Of a stretch of DNA of 64,000 nucleotides, positions 35,378 to 43,825 are shown piece after piece. The translations under genes and the position numbers were made by a program. The notes under the pieces were generated by a model. It searched no databases and had not been told where the DNA came from. It was given only the letters and a program-made list of their open reading frames with translations. The stretch's first letter is position 1. Every line of letters begins with the position of its first letter. Source of the stretch: DASWZN01 sp036404435 (GTDB lineage Bacteria; Acidobacteriota; Terriglobia; Bryobacterales; Bryobacteraceae); the NCBI GenBank assembly GCA_036404435.1, contig DASWZN010000048.1:124001-188000 (forward strand), written 5' to 3'.

Positions 35378-37171
35378 TTACTTGCTATGCGAGTGGCCGC
35401 CGCTACTGCCTCCGCTGCTATGAGCGCTCGAGTGCGCGCTTCCGCTGCCACCGCTATGGCCTGACGAACCGCTCGCCTGCGTCCGCTCGCGCACGATGGG
35501 CGGATTGATCCGGACCCCTCCGTTCTGCGGTGCGCCGTACCTGGGAGCCGCGTTGCCCTGGTAGCCGCCCGGCTGCGTGTACTGCGGGCTTGCGGTCCGC
35601 GGCGCCTGCCCGAAGCTGCGCCAGTCTGGGCTGGACTGCGGGCGGTACCCATTCGACGCAGCTCCCGTGTTGGGCGCTTGCCCATACTGGCGCCAGTTGG
35701 CGCCCTGGCTCGGAACCTGCCGCCAACCCTGGGAAGCCGCGCCGCCGGCGTACCGCTCGGCCCCTTGCCGCTGGGCGCTGAACGGAACGCGCGGGGTGGC
35801 AGCAGCAGGCCGCGGCGAATAGAACTGCGTGTGGCCGGAGGTGGCCGGCAGGACGCGGGCCGGACGGCTGCTCATGCGCAGGCTGGCAGAGGTCGGCGCC
35901 ACCGGAACCGGACCGCGCATCTCCGACATGCGTTCCTGGCCGTTGAGGCGAAGCGCACCCGGCCGGCCGCCCTGGCCGAAGGCGCCCGCGCCCACGCCCG
36001 AAATCCCGTTGGCAACGCGCGCGTTCATGTAAGTGCTGCGGAAGTTGACCAGGTTCGTCGCGTGCATGTTGTTGACGTAGGTCGCGCCGCCCCGGAAGCC
36101 GTACCATCCGCGACCGTACCAGGGACGGAAAGCCTCGTGCGGGCCGAGCGGGACCCACCCGATGGAACCAAAGCCGAAGCCCACGCCCACGCCGGGTCCG
36201 AAGCCGAAGAACGCCACCATCCCCGGGCGCCAGTAGTAGTGGTGGTAGAGCGGCCCGGGGTACCAGCACCAGCCGAAGCCGGGGCGATTGAACCAACGGC
36301 CATAGTGATACGGCGCCCATCCCCAGGGCTCATAGCCGACCCAGCTCCAGCCGTACCAATCCAGCCAGGTCCAGGTGCCGTCCCGATAAGGCGCCCAGTC
36401 GGGACCCACTCCGTTCGGGCTCCAAACCCAGCCGTACGGAGGCGCGTACACCCAGCGGCCGTTGGCATCGAGGTCGGAACCGCCGGGAATGTCGGGGCTC
36501 ATGTACTGTTGGGAACGGGCGCTCATCAGGCTCCGATCCCGGTTCTGGTTCCAGCGGTCCCAGTCGTCCATCGGAATCGCCTGCACCACCTGGAACTCGG
36601 GATCCGACACCGGCCCGCGCACCATCATGGTTTGGCCGGCCTGGACGGCCTGGGTGCCGTGCGGCGTGTAGGTTTCGCCCGCGCCGGCCCGGACGGTGAC
36701 TTCCGATTGCCCGTCGTCGGTCACGCTGATCCGGTAAGCTCCGCGCTGGGTCGGGCGGAAAGCCATGTTGGGCGTATCGACTTCAACCTGCCCGCTCGAA
36801 TCCCGAATCACGGCCAGCGTGACGGTGCCCTTGCCGAGCTGGACCTGGAAGCGGTTGTTCTCGAGGCTGGCCAGGCGAACCTCCGTGTCCGTACCGAGGC
36901 GCAGGTAATTGCCCGCATCGAACTGGATCTCCGCCCGAGCGGCCGGGCCGGTGAGAAGATGATCGGCGGCCACCAGAGGCGCGTTCACCACGGCGGCCAC
37001 CGTGTCGCCGGAATCGCCGCGCTGCACCGAGACATCGCCGTTCATGAGGCTGACGCGGGCGACGCCATGGCTCGCCTCGCCGGCGTCGTTGCTATCGTCC
37101 TCTTCCTGCGCCCACACGCAACCGGAGAGGAGGATTCCCGTTACCAGCAACCGCGTCAGCATCCGTGCCAT
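35378..37171 (-). CDS. FecR-domain, Trp/Tyr/Gly-rich surface protein (DUF6600-like)
   Basis: A 597-residue exported protein. After a signal peptide (LLVTGILLSGCVWAQ), residues 35-170 form a FecR-type beta domain (GVARVSLMNGDVSVQRGD; VDTPNMAFRPTQRGAYRI). Then comes a DUF6600-like segment extremely rich in W, Y and G (GWVWSPNGVGPDWAPYRDG; PGFGWCWYPGPLYHHYYW). The last 200 residues are low-complexity Q/S/P/G, ending in a His/Ser/Gly tail. Such proteins are common in Acidobacteriota; the FecR domain here is not next to a sigma factor, so it is more likely a wall-associated binding module. AGGAGG precedes ATG 37171. Confidence 0.88.
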   Translation of the reverse strand: MARMLTRLLVTGILLSGCVWAQEEDDSNDAGEASHGVARVSLMNGDVSVQRGDSGDTVAAVVNAPLVAADHLLTGPAARAEIQFDAGNYLRLGTDTEVRLASLENNRFQVQLGKGTVTLAVIRDSSGQVEVDTPNMAFRPTQRGAYRISVTDDGQSEVTVRAGAGETYTPHGTQAVQAGQTMMVRGPVSDPEFQVVQAIPMDDWDRWNQNRDRSLMSARSQQYMSPDIPGGSDLDANGRWVYAPPYGWVWSPNGVGPDWAPYRDGTWTWLDWYGWSWVGYEPWGWAPYHYGRWFNRPGFGWCWYPGPLYHHYYWRPGMVAFFGFGPGVGVGFGFGSIGWVPLGPHEAFRPWYGRGWYGFRGGATYVNNMHATNLVNFRSTYMNARVANGISGVGAGAFGQGGRPGALRLNGQERMSEMRGPVPVAPTSASLRMSSRPARVLPATSGHTQFYSPRPAAATPRVPFSAQRQGAERYAGGAASQGWRQVPSQGANWRQYGQAPNTGAASNGYRPQSSPDWRSFGQAPRTASPQYTQPGGYQGNAAPRYGAPQNGGVRINPPIVRERTQASGSSGHSGGSGSAHSSAHSSGGSSGGHSHSK

Positions 37172-37339
37172 GGTTCGCCTCCTGCGACTTCGGCACCAAT
37201 TATGCACTTCGGACTCCAAACGGTAAGCTACTGATTCACAATGGCCGAAGGCGTCGTGCGCTGGTTGAAAACCACCACCACGGCCGAAACGGGCCAGGGC
37301 TGGCCACGGCTGCTAGACTCGGGATAGGGGAGGGCAAAC

Positions 37340-38254
37340 ATGTCACTCAGACCGGTTAAGCGCGTCATCAAAGCCAAGCCGACTCTCGAGGGCGCGGGGG
37401 TGCACCTGCGCCGCGCGTTCGGGTTCGGCAACACTTCCGAGTTCGATCCGTTCCTGCTGCTGGACGATTTTCGCAACGACGTTCCGGAGGACTACCTGGC
37501 CGGGTTCCCCTGGCATCCACATCGCGGCATCGAGACCGTCACCTACGTCCTGGCCGGAAGCGTGGAGCACGGGGATAGTCTGGGCAATCAGGGCGCCATC
37601 GCCGCGGGCGACGTCCAGTGGATGACGGCGGGGAGCGGGATCATCCACCAGGAAATGCCGAAGGGCGACCAAGTGGGCCGGATGCACGGCTTTCAGTTGT
37701 GGGCGAACCTTCCGGCGTCGCTGAAGATGACGGCGCCACGCTACCAGGAAGTGAAGGCGCCCGACATTCCCGTGATCACGGACGACGACGGAACCGAGGT
37801 GCGGATCATCTGCGGGAACTTCTGGGGCAGGAACGGCCCGGTGGACGGCGTCGCCGCCGAGCCGATCTATCTCGACGTGTCGGTTCCCGCGGGCAAACAG
37901 AAGACTCTCCCTATCGAGACGACACGCCACGCCTTCGCTTACGTTTTCGCGGGGAGCGGGAAGTTCTGCAATGCGTCGGGTCCGCTGGCGGTGCCGACCG
38001 AAGCGGTGGGGTGGGCGGACACCACGCCTCCCGCCGAGGCGGAGAACCGCTCGCTCATTCTTTTCGACCGCGGCGACGAGGTCACGCTGCACGCCGGCGA
38101 AGACGGGATCCGCTTCCTGCTGGTCTCGGGGAAACCGATCCGAGAGCCGGTGGCGTGGTACGGCCCGATCGTGATGAACACGCAGGCAGAGCTGCGGGAG
38201 GCGTTTGAAGAGCTGGAGAGCGGGACGTTCCTGAGGCGAGCGGCGGGGCGCTGA
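37340..38254 (+). CDS. Pirin family protein
   Basis: A 304-residue bicupin. The N-terminal cupin has the metal-site motif HPHRGIETVTYVLAGSVEHG and WMTAGSGIIHQEMP; the C-terminal cupin is HAFAYVFAGSGKF. Pirins bind Fe or another metal and some have quercetinase or redox-sensing activity; which applies here is unknown. The gene is single, with a ribosome site GGGGAGGG upstream. Confidence 0.93.
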   Translation: MSLRPVKRVIKAKPTLEGAGVHLRRAFGFGNTSEFDPFLLLDDFRNDVPEDYLAGFPWHPHRGIETVTYVLAGSVEHGDSLGNQGAIAAGDVQWMTAGSGIIHQEMPKGDQVGRMHGFQLWANLPASLKMTAPRYQEVKAPDIPVITDDDGTEVRIICGNFWGRNGPVDGVAAEPIYLDVSVPAGKQKTLPIETTRHAFAYVFAGSGKFCNASGPLAVPTEAVGWADTTPPAEAENRSLILFDRGDEVTLHAGEDGIRFLLVSGKPIREPVAWYGPIVMNTQAELREAFEELESGTFLRRAAGR

Positions 38255-38277
38255 CGGCCCAAGGCCAAAGCATTATA

Positions 38278-38342
38278 GCCGCAGATGAACGCAGATTGAA
38301 GACAAACGCCTCTATCCGCGTTGATCTGCGTTCATCAGCGGC
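38278..38342. repeat. Palindromic repeat (GCAGATGAACGCAGAT type)
   Basis: Arms GCCGCAGATGAACGCAGATT and GATCTGCGTTCATCAGCGGC pair at 18 of 20 positions around a 25-base centre. A similar but diverged element is at 10609-10683. Confidence 0.7.
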
Positions 38343-38411
38343 CAGGATGTACCGAGCTTGTCCCAGCGCCACGTCGGAGCCGCAGCGTGGGAGAATATCG
38401 GGTTAACGACC

Positions 38412-40310
38412 ATGGCGAACGTCCGCTCGAACTCGCTGCCGGAGGTGCACGGGAGCGTCGACATCGGGCAGACCTCGATCTGGCGGCGGATGTTCGCCTT
38501 CGCCGGCCCCGCCTACCTGGTTTCGGTGGGCTACATGGACCCGGGCAACTGGGCCACCGACCTAGAAGGCGGCGCGCGGTTCGGCTACCAACTGCTGTGG
38601 GTCCTCGTCATGTCCAACCTCATGGCGATCCTGCTGCAGACCCTGGCGTCGCGGCTCGGCATCGCCAGCCAGCGGGACCTGGCGCAGGCCTGCCGCGAGT
38701 CGTACCCGCGCCTGGTCAACCTGTCACTGTGGGTGCTGTGCGAGATCGCGATCGCGGCCTGCGACCTGGCCGAGGTGCTGGGCGCGGCGATCGGCTTGAA
38801 CCTGCTGTTCCACATTCCGCTGCTCATCGGCGTGCTGCTCACCGCGCTCGACATCCTGGTGCTGCTGTGGCTCTCCCGCTTCGGCATACGGATGATCGAA
38901 GGCTTCGTGCTCAGCCTGATCGTGGTCATGGCGGTGTGCTTTGGGATCGAGATCCTGATGGCGAAGCCGGCCTTTTCGCAGATGGCCAGCGGCCTGATCC
39001 CGCACCCGACTAACCAGAACCTCTACATCGTGATCGGCATCCTGGGGGCGACCGTGATGCCGCACAATCTGTACCTGCACTCGGCGCTGGTGCAGACGCG
39101 GCGCATCGGCGGGGGAGACGCGCAGAAGCGCACGGCCTGCCGCTTCAACCTGATCGACTCGGTGGTGGCGCTGAACGGCGCCATGCTGGTCAACATCGCC
39201 ATCCTGGTGGTGGCGGGCGCGGTCTTCTTCGAGCGGCACATCGTGGTGACCGAGATCCAGCAGGCTTACCAGTTGCTGACGCCGCTGCTGGGAACGAGCG
39301 TGGCGAGCGTGGTGTTCGCGATCGCGCTGCTGTGCTCGGGCCAGTCCTCCACCATGACCGGGACGATGGCGGGCCAGATCGTGATGGAAGGCTTCCTGAC
39401 CATCCGCATGCGGCCCTGGCTGCGCCGCCTGACGACGCGCGCGCTGGCGATTACTCCGGCGGCGCTCACCATTTGGATCGCGGGCGAGCAATCGAGCCTG
39501 CGCCTTCTGATCCTGAGCCAGGTGATTCTGTCCATGCAGCTTCCTTTCGCGGTGATTCCGCTGATTCACTTCACCAGCGACCGGAAGCGCATGGGAGCGT
39601 TCGCCAACCGGCGCTGGCTGCAGGCGCTTTCGTGGGTCGTGGCGGCGGTGATCCTGGGGCTGAACATACGGCTGGTCTGGCTGACGCTTTCCGACTGGCT
39701 GGCGTCGGCGGGGCCGTACCGCGACGTGGTGATGATGACGGTTGAGCCGGTGCTGATCCTGCTGCTGCTGCTGCTAGCGTGGGTCACGTTGCAGCCGTGG
39801 CTGCCGCTGTGGCTGCAGCGCAAAGGCCGTGCGGCGGTCGAGGTTCCCGAGCCGGCCGCGGCCGAGGTCCACCCGCTGGGCTACCGGACGATTCTGGTTC
39901 CGCTCGACCACAGCGAGCGCGACCGTGCCGCTATCGCCCACGCAGCGGCGATGGCGCGCGCCTACGGATCGAAGCTGCACCTGCTGCACGTGGAGGAAGG
40001 CGTGACGAGCCAGATTTACGGGCCGCTCTCGTCAACCGCGGAGGTGGAGGTCGGCGCGAAATACCTGGACGAAATCCTGGCGGGGCTGCGCGGGCAGGGG
40101 ATCGAGGTGGACGTGTCGGTGGCGCACTCGCAGGACCCCAAGACGGAGATCATCCGCTTCGCGCGCTGGCTCAAGCCGGACCTGTTGATCATGGGCGCGC
40201 ACGGCCACAAGGGCATTCAGGATATCGTCTTCGGGCAGACCATCAACGCGGTGCGGCACGCGGTGGACGTGCCGCTGCTGATCGTGCGGCATGAGGGGGA
40301 GGGGAAGTAG
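38412..40310 (+). CDS. Nramp metal transporter fused to a universal stress protein domain
   Basis: A 632-residue protein. Residues 1-470 are an Nramp/MntH-type H+-coupled Mn2+/Fe2+ transporter with 11 or so helices and both metal-site motifs: GYMDPGNWATD in TM1 and MPHNLYLHS in TM6. After a linker (AAVEVPEPAAAEVHP) the C-terminus is a full UspA domain: YRTILVPLDHSERDRAAIAH to MGAHGHKGIQDIVFGQT, with the nucleotide-binding glycine motif. The USP may sense ATP or stress and regulate transport. ATG 38412 lies in front of the normal Nramp N-terminus; an upstream start at 38358 is possible. Confidence 0.93.
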   Translation: MANVRSNSLPEVHGSVDIGQTSIWRRMFAFAGPAYLVSVGYMDPGNWATDLEGGARFGYQLLWVLVMSNLMAILLQTLASRLGIASQRDLAQACRESYPRLVNLSLWVLCEIAIAACDLAEVLGAAIGLNLLFHIPLLIGVLLTALDILVLLWLSRFGIRMIEGFVLSLIVVMAVCFGIEILMAKPAFSQMASGLIPHPTNQNLYIVIGILGATVMPHNLYLHSALVQTRRIGGGDAQKRTACRFNLIDSVVALNGAMLVNIAILVVAGAVFFERHIVVTEIQQAYQLLTPLLGTSVASVVFAIALLCSGQSSTMTGTMAGQIVMEGFLTIRMRPWLRRLTTRALAITPAALTIWIAGEQSSLRLLILSQVILSMQLPFAVIPLIHFTSDRKRMGAFANRRWLQALSWVVAAVILGLNIRLVWLTLSDWLASAGPYRDVVMMTVEPVLILLLLLLAWVTLQPWLPLWLQRKGRAAVEVPEPAAAEVHPLGYRTILVPLDHSERDRAAIAHAAAMARAYGSKLHLLHVEEGVTSQIYGPLSSTAEVEVGAKYLDEILAGLRGQGIEVDVSVAHSQDPKTEIIRFARWLKPDLLIMGAHGHKGIQDIVFGQTINAVRHAVDVPLLIVRHEGEGK

Positions 40311-40424
40311 GGGGCAGGAAAGCCGCCGGCTGGAGTCAGCAGATCCTCGCCAGCCATCCGAACCTGACGGTCTGAATGCCGGGGAGGTGATCGCGCGGGA
40401 CCGTGACATAGGGAGACCGCGTCG

Positions 40425-40454
40425 TTGTCAACTGTTGCACAGCGCAAGTATAGG
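40425..40454 (+). promoter_or_regulatory. Probable promoter of the Ntn-hydrolase gene
   Basis: TTGTCA (40425-40430) and TATAGG (40449-40454) are spaced 18 bases. They lie 36 bases upstream of the start codon, and GGAGGAG follows closer to it. Confidence 0.45.
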
Positions 40455-40489
40455 CGATACGTTGAGGAGACTCTCCATGGAGGAGCCAC

Positions 40490-41305
40490 ATGACACTTTG
40501 TATCGCAGCCGTCTGCCAAGAGCGGAACCATGACCGGATCGTCATCGCTACCGATTGGAAGGCGGGGTCGGAGGAATTCGCCGCGGAAAACGAGGACAAG
40601 CTCTACTGGATCACCGACGACATTCCAGTCATGATCGCTGGGTGCATATCGCGAGCTGTTGAGCTGAAGAATACGTACGCTCAGCACTTCGTGCGGATGT
40701 CTCAGCAGACCCCGGTGGTCGCCGTGAAAGCTGAAAACCTCGCTGATATCATGAAGCGTCCCCTTGCCATTTACCGGCGCAAGAGAGCCGACGAATATAC
40801 CCATGACAAGACAAAACTGTCCTTCAAGCAGTTTCTGGAGGCAGTCGGCAAGAACCAGATTCCACCTACAGTCGCCGTTAGAATCTTTGCCGAATTAGAA
40901 AAGCTCGAACTTGAGGCAGAAATCATCATATGCCTCTTTGGAGAGGATGGAACGGCATTCGTCTACAAGGCGTCTGACGCGGGAGTGGAACTGTGCAATA
41001 ATTTTGTGGCAGTCGGAACCGGCAGTCTTATTGCGGAGGGCGCTCTGTACCAGCGCAGGCAGGATTCGCGCATGCAAGTGGGAACGACTCTCTATCATGT
41101 GTTCGAGGCAATGAAGCTGGGAGCCATATCTCCGACCGTCGGAAATGAACATACGCTGAATGTTCTTCGTCCGAAAAGCGCTCAGGGAACAGTCAGAGAC
41201 CTGATGCTAGAGACGTCGAAGGAGACGAACAAGAAGCTCGACAGAACCTTTGCCAAATACGGCCCCAAGAAGATTCGGGGTATGTCGCTGCCCAGAAAGG
41301 CGTAG
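40490..41305 (+). CDS. Proteasome beta/HslV-like Ntn hydrolase, stand-alone
   Basis: A 271-residue protein that begins MTLCIAAVC. The pattern matches proteasome-type Ntn hydrolases: Thr2 would become the N-terminal nucleophile after Met removal, an Asp in RIVIATDWKA (Asp22) takes the place of Asp17, a Lys in ENEDKLYWI (Lys37) that of Lys33, and AGC gives the Gly of the oxyanion strand. Residues 70-135 and the C-terminal 60 are family-specific (helical insert, Lys-rich end PKKIRGMSLPRKA). No hslU, mpa or Pup gene is near. Clearly more A+T-rich than the surroundings, which suggests transfer. Substrate and partner are unknown. Identity is from motif order only. Confidence 0.7.
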   Translation: MTLCIAAVCQERNHDRIVIATDWKAGSEEFAAENEDKLYWITDDIPVMIAGCISRAVELKNTYAQHFVRMSQQTPVVAVKAENLADIMKRPLAIYRRKRADEYTHDKTKLSFKQFLEAVGKNQIPPTVAVRIFAELEKLELEAEIIICLFGEDGTAFVYKASDAGVELCNNFVAVGTGSLIAEGALYQRRQDSRMQVGTTLYHVFEAMKLGAISPTVGNEHTLNVLRPKSAQGTVRDLMLETSKETNKKLDRTFAKYGPKKIRGMSLPRKA

Positions 41306-41388
41306 TTCAGTTGATCAGAGATAGAGCAAGCGGGGCAGCTCTCTAGCCGGCCTCGGTCGTACAATCGGCTCGCCCGCCAGGGCGAGAA

Positions 41389-41784
41389 TCATGCAACGAA
41401 TTTCCTGGCAAGGAATGGGATGATGTAAGCCGCGTAAGCAACGAGCATCATCGCTGACTTCAGATGGAAAAGTGTCCAGGTTGGCCATGTGAGTCTCCCG
41501 GGAGCCAGGAATTCATCTTCCTCCGAGGTTCCGTGGGTTTCCTTGTACCTAAAGTAGAGGAACCAGATGAGCGTGCCGACGAGATATTGAAGGAAGTCGA
41601 AGAACAAGGCCAGAAAGATGAACAGGGCAGCCCGTGACAAACCTTGATCGATTACAGGAGTTTTATCTGGGCCCACGCGAAAGAGCCAGATCAGCGCGAT
41701 GCCGGCGAGGCTGAGCTGGCGCACAATGTCGCTAGCCTTGCCGGAGAGTGTTTCATAAGCCGACCTCGCGTCAACGAGCTGCAT
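41389..41784 (-). CDS. Small membrane protein, unknown
   Basis: A 131-residue protein starting MQLVDARSAYETLSGKASD, followed by about three hydrophobic segments (LAGIALIWLFRV; ALFIFLALFFDFLQYLVGTL; SAMMLVAYAAYIIPFL). No family recognised. TGGAGGG lies before the ATG at 41784. A+T-rich like the Ntn hydrolase gene it converges with, so both may have come in together. It is 35 bases downstream of the Lys/Ala-rich peptide gene. Confidence 0.7.
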   Translation of the reverse strand: MQLVDARSAYETLSGKASDIVRQLSLAGIALIWLFRVGPDKTPVIDQGLSRAALFIFLALFFDFLQYLVGTLIWFLYFRYKETHGTSEEDEFLAPGRLTWPTWTLFHLKSAMMLVAYAAYIIPFLARKFVA

Positions 41785-41819
41785 CGAACCCTCCAGCGGG
41801 CAGTCTAGTACGGGACGCT

Positions 41820-41927
41820 CTACTTGCGTCTTGGGCCAGTACCTGAGGTGCCACCCTTCTTGATGGCTGCTTTCTTTGCAGCCTTCTTCACCACCTTCTT
41901 CGCCGCGCTCTTCTTGGCCTTCGTCAT
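41820..41927 (-). CDS. Lys/Ala-rich 35-residue peptide (histone-tail-like)
   Basis: A tiny open frame encoding MTKAKKSAAKKVVKKAAKK followed by AAIKKGGTSGTGPRRK. The AAKK repeats resemble the C-terminal tails of bacterial histone H1-like and HU-extension proteins that bind DNA nonspecifically. The ribosome site is weak (GGCGGA). It may be a free peptide or a remnant of a longer basic protein. Confidence 0.5.
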   Translation of the reverse strand: MTKAKKSAAKKVVKKAAKKAAIKKGGTSGTGPRRK

Positions 41928-42034
41928 TCCGCCAGAGTATCACACGCTGATAGGTGGCAGAACGATCGTCTCTGTCGGTCCTGCACACACGTACGCCATC
42001 ACCGGAACAAAGCAAGCAGTGGCTGCCGCGCCTA

Positions 42035-42712
42035 CTAACGCCCGATCTCTTCGAGAATGCGCCGCACTTCGGCGGCGGGGTCGGGGCTGCGGGTGACCTG
42101 GCGACCGATCACGAGGTAGTTGGCGCCGTCGCGGAGCGCCTCGGCGGGAGTCGCCACGCGCTTCTGATCGCCCTTCCCCGCGCCGGCGGAGCGGACGCCC
42201 GGCGTGACCAGGATGGCGCCGGGGCCGGCGGTCTGGCGGACCAGCGCGGCTTCGAGCGCCGAGCAGACGATGCCGTCGAGCCGCGCTTCCATGGCCCTCC
42301 GCACGCGCAGGGCCACGAGTTCGGACACCGCGCAGGGATAGCCAAGGTCGGCCAGGTCCTCCCGATCGAAGCTGGTGAGCACGGTCACGGCCAGCAGCTT
42401 GAGGCTCGAAGAGCCGCGTCCCTCGGCCGCAGCGCGCATGACCGCGCCGCTCCCGTGCACGGTGGAGAAGCGCACACCGCTGGCGGCGATTCGGGCCACC
42501 GCGCGCTTCACGGTCTCGCCGATATCGTAGAGCTTCAGGTCGAGGAAGACGTCCTTGCCCGCGGCGGTCAGCTCGCGGACGAAGTCCATCCCGGCGGCGG
42601 CGTAGAGCTCCAGGCCGACCTTGTAAATGGCGACTTGAGGGCCGAGCCGGTCAACCAGCTCGCGTGCCTTTTGGGGAGAATCGAAATCGAGTGCGACGAT
42701 GAGAGGGTTCAT
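42035..42712 (-). CDS. pyrF: Orotidine 5'-phosphate decarboxylase
   Basis: Last step of UMP synthesis: removes CO2 from OMP. The 225-residue TIM barrel shows IVALDFDSPQKARELVDRLG, YKVGLELY and the catalytic Lys/Asp strand VFLDLKLYDIGETVKRAV, with the phosphate-binding end LVTPGVRSAG and ANYLVIGRQVTRS. It overlaps the selD stop by four bases and is translationally coupled to it. Confidence 0.96.
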   Translation of the reverse strand: MNPLIVALDFDSPQKARELVDRLGPQVAIYKVGLELYAAAGMDFVRELTAAGKDVFLDLKLYDIGETVKRAVARIAASGVRFSTVHGSGAVMRAAAEGRGSSSLKLLAVTVLTSFDREDLADLGYPCAVSELVALRVRRAMEARLDGIVCSALEAALVRQTAGPGAILVTPGVRSAGAGKGDQKRVATPAEALRDGANYLVIGRQVTRSPDPAAEVRRILEEIGR

Positions 42713-43731
42713 AAGATGCGAATGGGCTTGACGCCGCGTTCAAGGACGCGGCCGATGGTGCGGGCGCCGGGCAGCTTCGCTTGGAGCTCCCGGGCACCCG
42801 CTTCCGGAAGCGCGATCAGCAGGCCGCCGGAGGTCTGCGGGTCGTAGAGCAGGCTTTCGATCTCCGGCGGTAACTCGCGCGTAAACTCGACGGCGCAGGA
42901 GGCGAACTCGCGGTTGTTCTTGAGGCCGCCGGGGAGCGCTCCGCGGCGGGCGTAGTCGAGGGCGCCGGGCAGGAATTCGACGCACGCCGCGTCGATTTCC
43001 AGGGTGACGCCGCTGGCCAGCGCCATTTCGCGCGCGTGGCCGATGAGGCCGAAACCGGTCACGTCCGTGCAGCCGTGCGTCCCGGCGGCGAGCATCGCTT
43101 CCGCGGCCGCACGGTTCAGCTCGAGCATCGAATGGATGGACTCCTCCAGGGGGCCCGCTTCGGCGAAGCCGCGCTTGAGGGCGGTCGAGATCACGCCCGT
43201 GCCGATGCGCTTGGTCAGGACCAGCGAGTCGCCCGGGATCGCGCCGGAGTTGCGGGTCACGCGCCGCGGATCGACCGTGCCCGTCACCGCATAGCCGAAC
43301 TTCATTTCGTCGTCGGCGACGCTGTGGCCCCCGATGACGGCGCAACCCGCTTCGCTCATCTTCTCCGCGCCGCCGGTCAGGATCGCGACCAGGTCCTCGA
43401 TATCGCCCTGGGCGGGATAGGCGACGATTGACAGCGCCGAAATGGGCGCGCCACCCATGGCGTAGATGTCGCTGAGCGAATTGGCGGCCGCGATGGCGCC
43501 GAAAGTGGCTGGGTCGTCGACGATGGGCGTGAAGAAGTCCACGGTCTGGACCAGGGCACACTCCGGCGTCAGTCTGTAAACGCCGGCGTCGTCCGACGTT
43601 TCAAACCCAACCAGCACGTTTTGATTCGGCGCGCGCGGGATGCGGCCGAGCACCTGGTCCAAAACCTTTGGACTCAATTTGGACGCTCAACCCGCGGCTT
43701 TGACGTGCGCCGTCAGCTTCTTTTCGGACAC
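42709..43731 (-). CDS. selD: Selenophosphate synthetase SelD, selenocysteine-containing
   Basis: Makes selenophosphate, the Se donor for Sec-tRNA, from selenide and ATP. Starting at GTG 43731 the frame reads MSEKKLTAHVKAAG, then TGA (43687-43689), then ASKLSPKVLDQVLGRIPR. The TGA falls exactly at the catalytic Cys/Sec position of SelD (the C/U in G-x-G-C/U-x-x-K), and Lys18 is the matching conserved Lys. The rest is a normal SelD: VQTVDFFTPIVDDP, AVIGGHSVADDE, GCTDVTGFGLIGHA and DPQTSGGLL. Total 340 residues with Sec at 15. Starting after the TGA (43677) would remove the catalytic residue. A stem-loop follows the TGA. The gene overlaps pyrF. Confidence 0.93.
43657..43689 (-). promoter_or_regulatory. 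Bacterial SECIS-like element in selD
   Basis: Twenty bases after the UGA a perfect 7-pair stem (GUCCAAA/UUUGGAC, 43673-43657) closes a GGU loop. Bacterial SECIS hairpins need an apical loop starting with G at about this distance for SelB binding. An outer GAGC/GCUC pairing is also possible. Confidence 0.8.
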
Positions 43732-43746
43732 TGTATTCAGTTTACA

Positions 43747-43811
43747 GTGGGACGGGCCCGACGCAGGCGGAAGCGCCTGCGCCACGTGGGGCGGGCAGTT
43801 TTGCGCGCCCG
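43747..43811. repeat. Composite palindromic repeat
   Basis: Starts GTGGGACGGGCC, carries the hairpin GCAGGCG/CGCCTGC, ends TGCGCCAC, and is directly followed by a GTGGGGCGGGC unit. Same family as 21914-22038 and 25703-25795. It fills the gap between selD and the ABC permease end. Confidence 0.65.
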
Positions 43812-43825
43812 GGGACAGGCCGGCG

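Noticed and set aside
38343..38411. Mn2+ (yybP-ykoY) riboswitch before the Nramp gene
   Set aside because: The interval is short and lacks the conserved GGGGAGUAG-type motif.
41306..41388. Possible tRNA in the gap after the Ntn hydrolase
   Set aside because: Only a short hairpin (CGCCC/GGGCG); no T-loop GGTTCRANTCC or acceptor stem.
43678..43689. selD starting after the TGA at a TTG (43677)
   Set aside because: It would lose the catalytic residue and the conserved Lys; no ribosome site supports it, and the upstream frame matches SelD.
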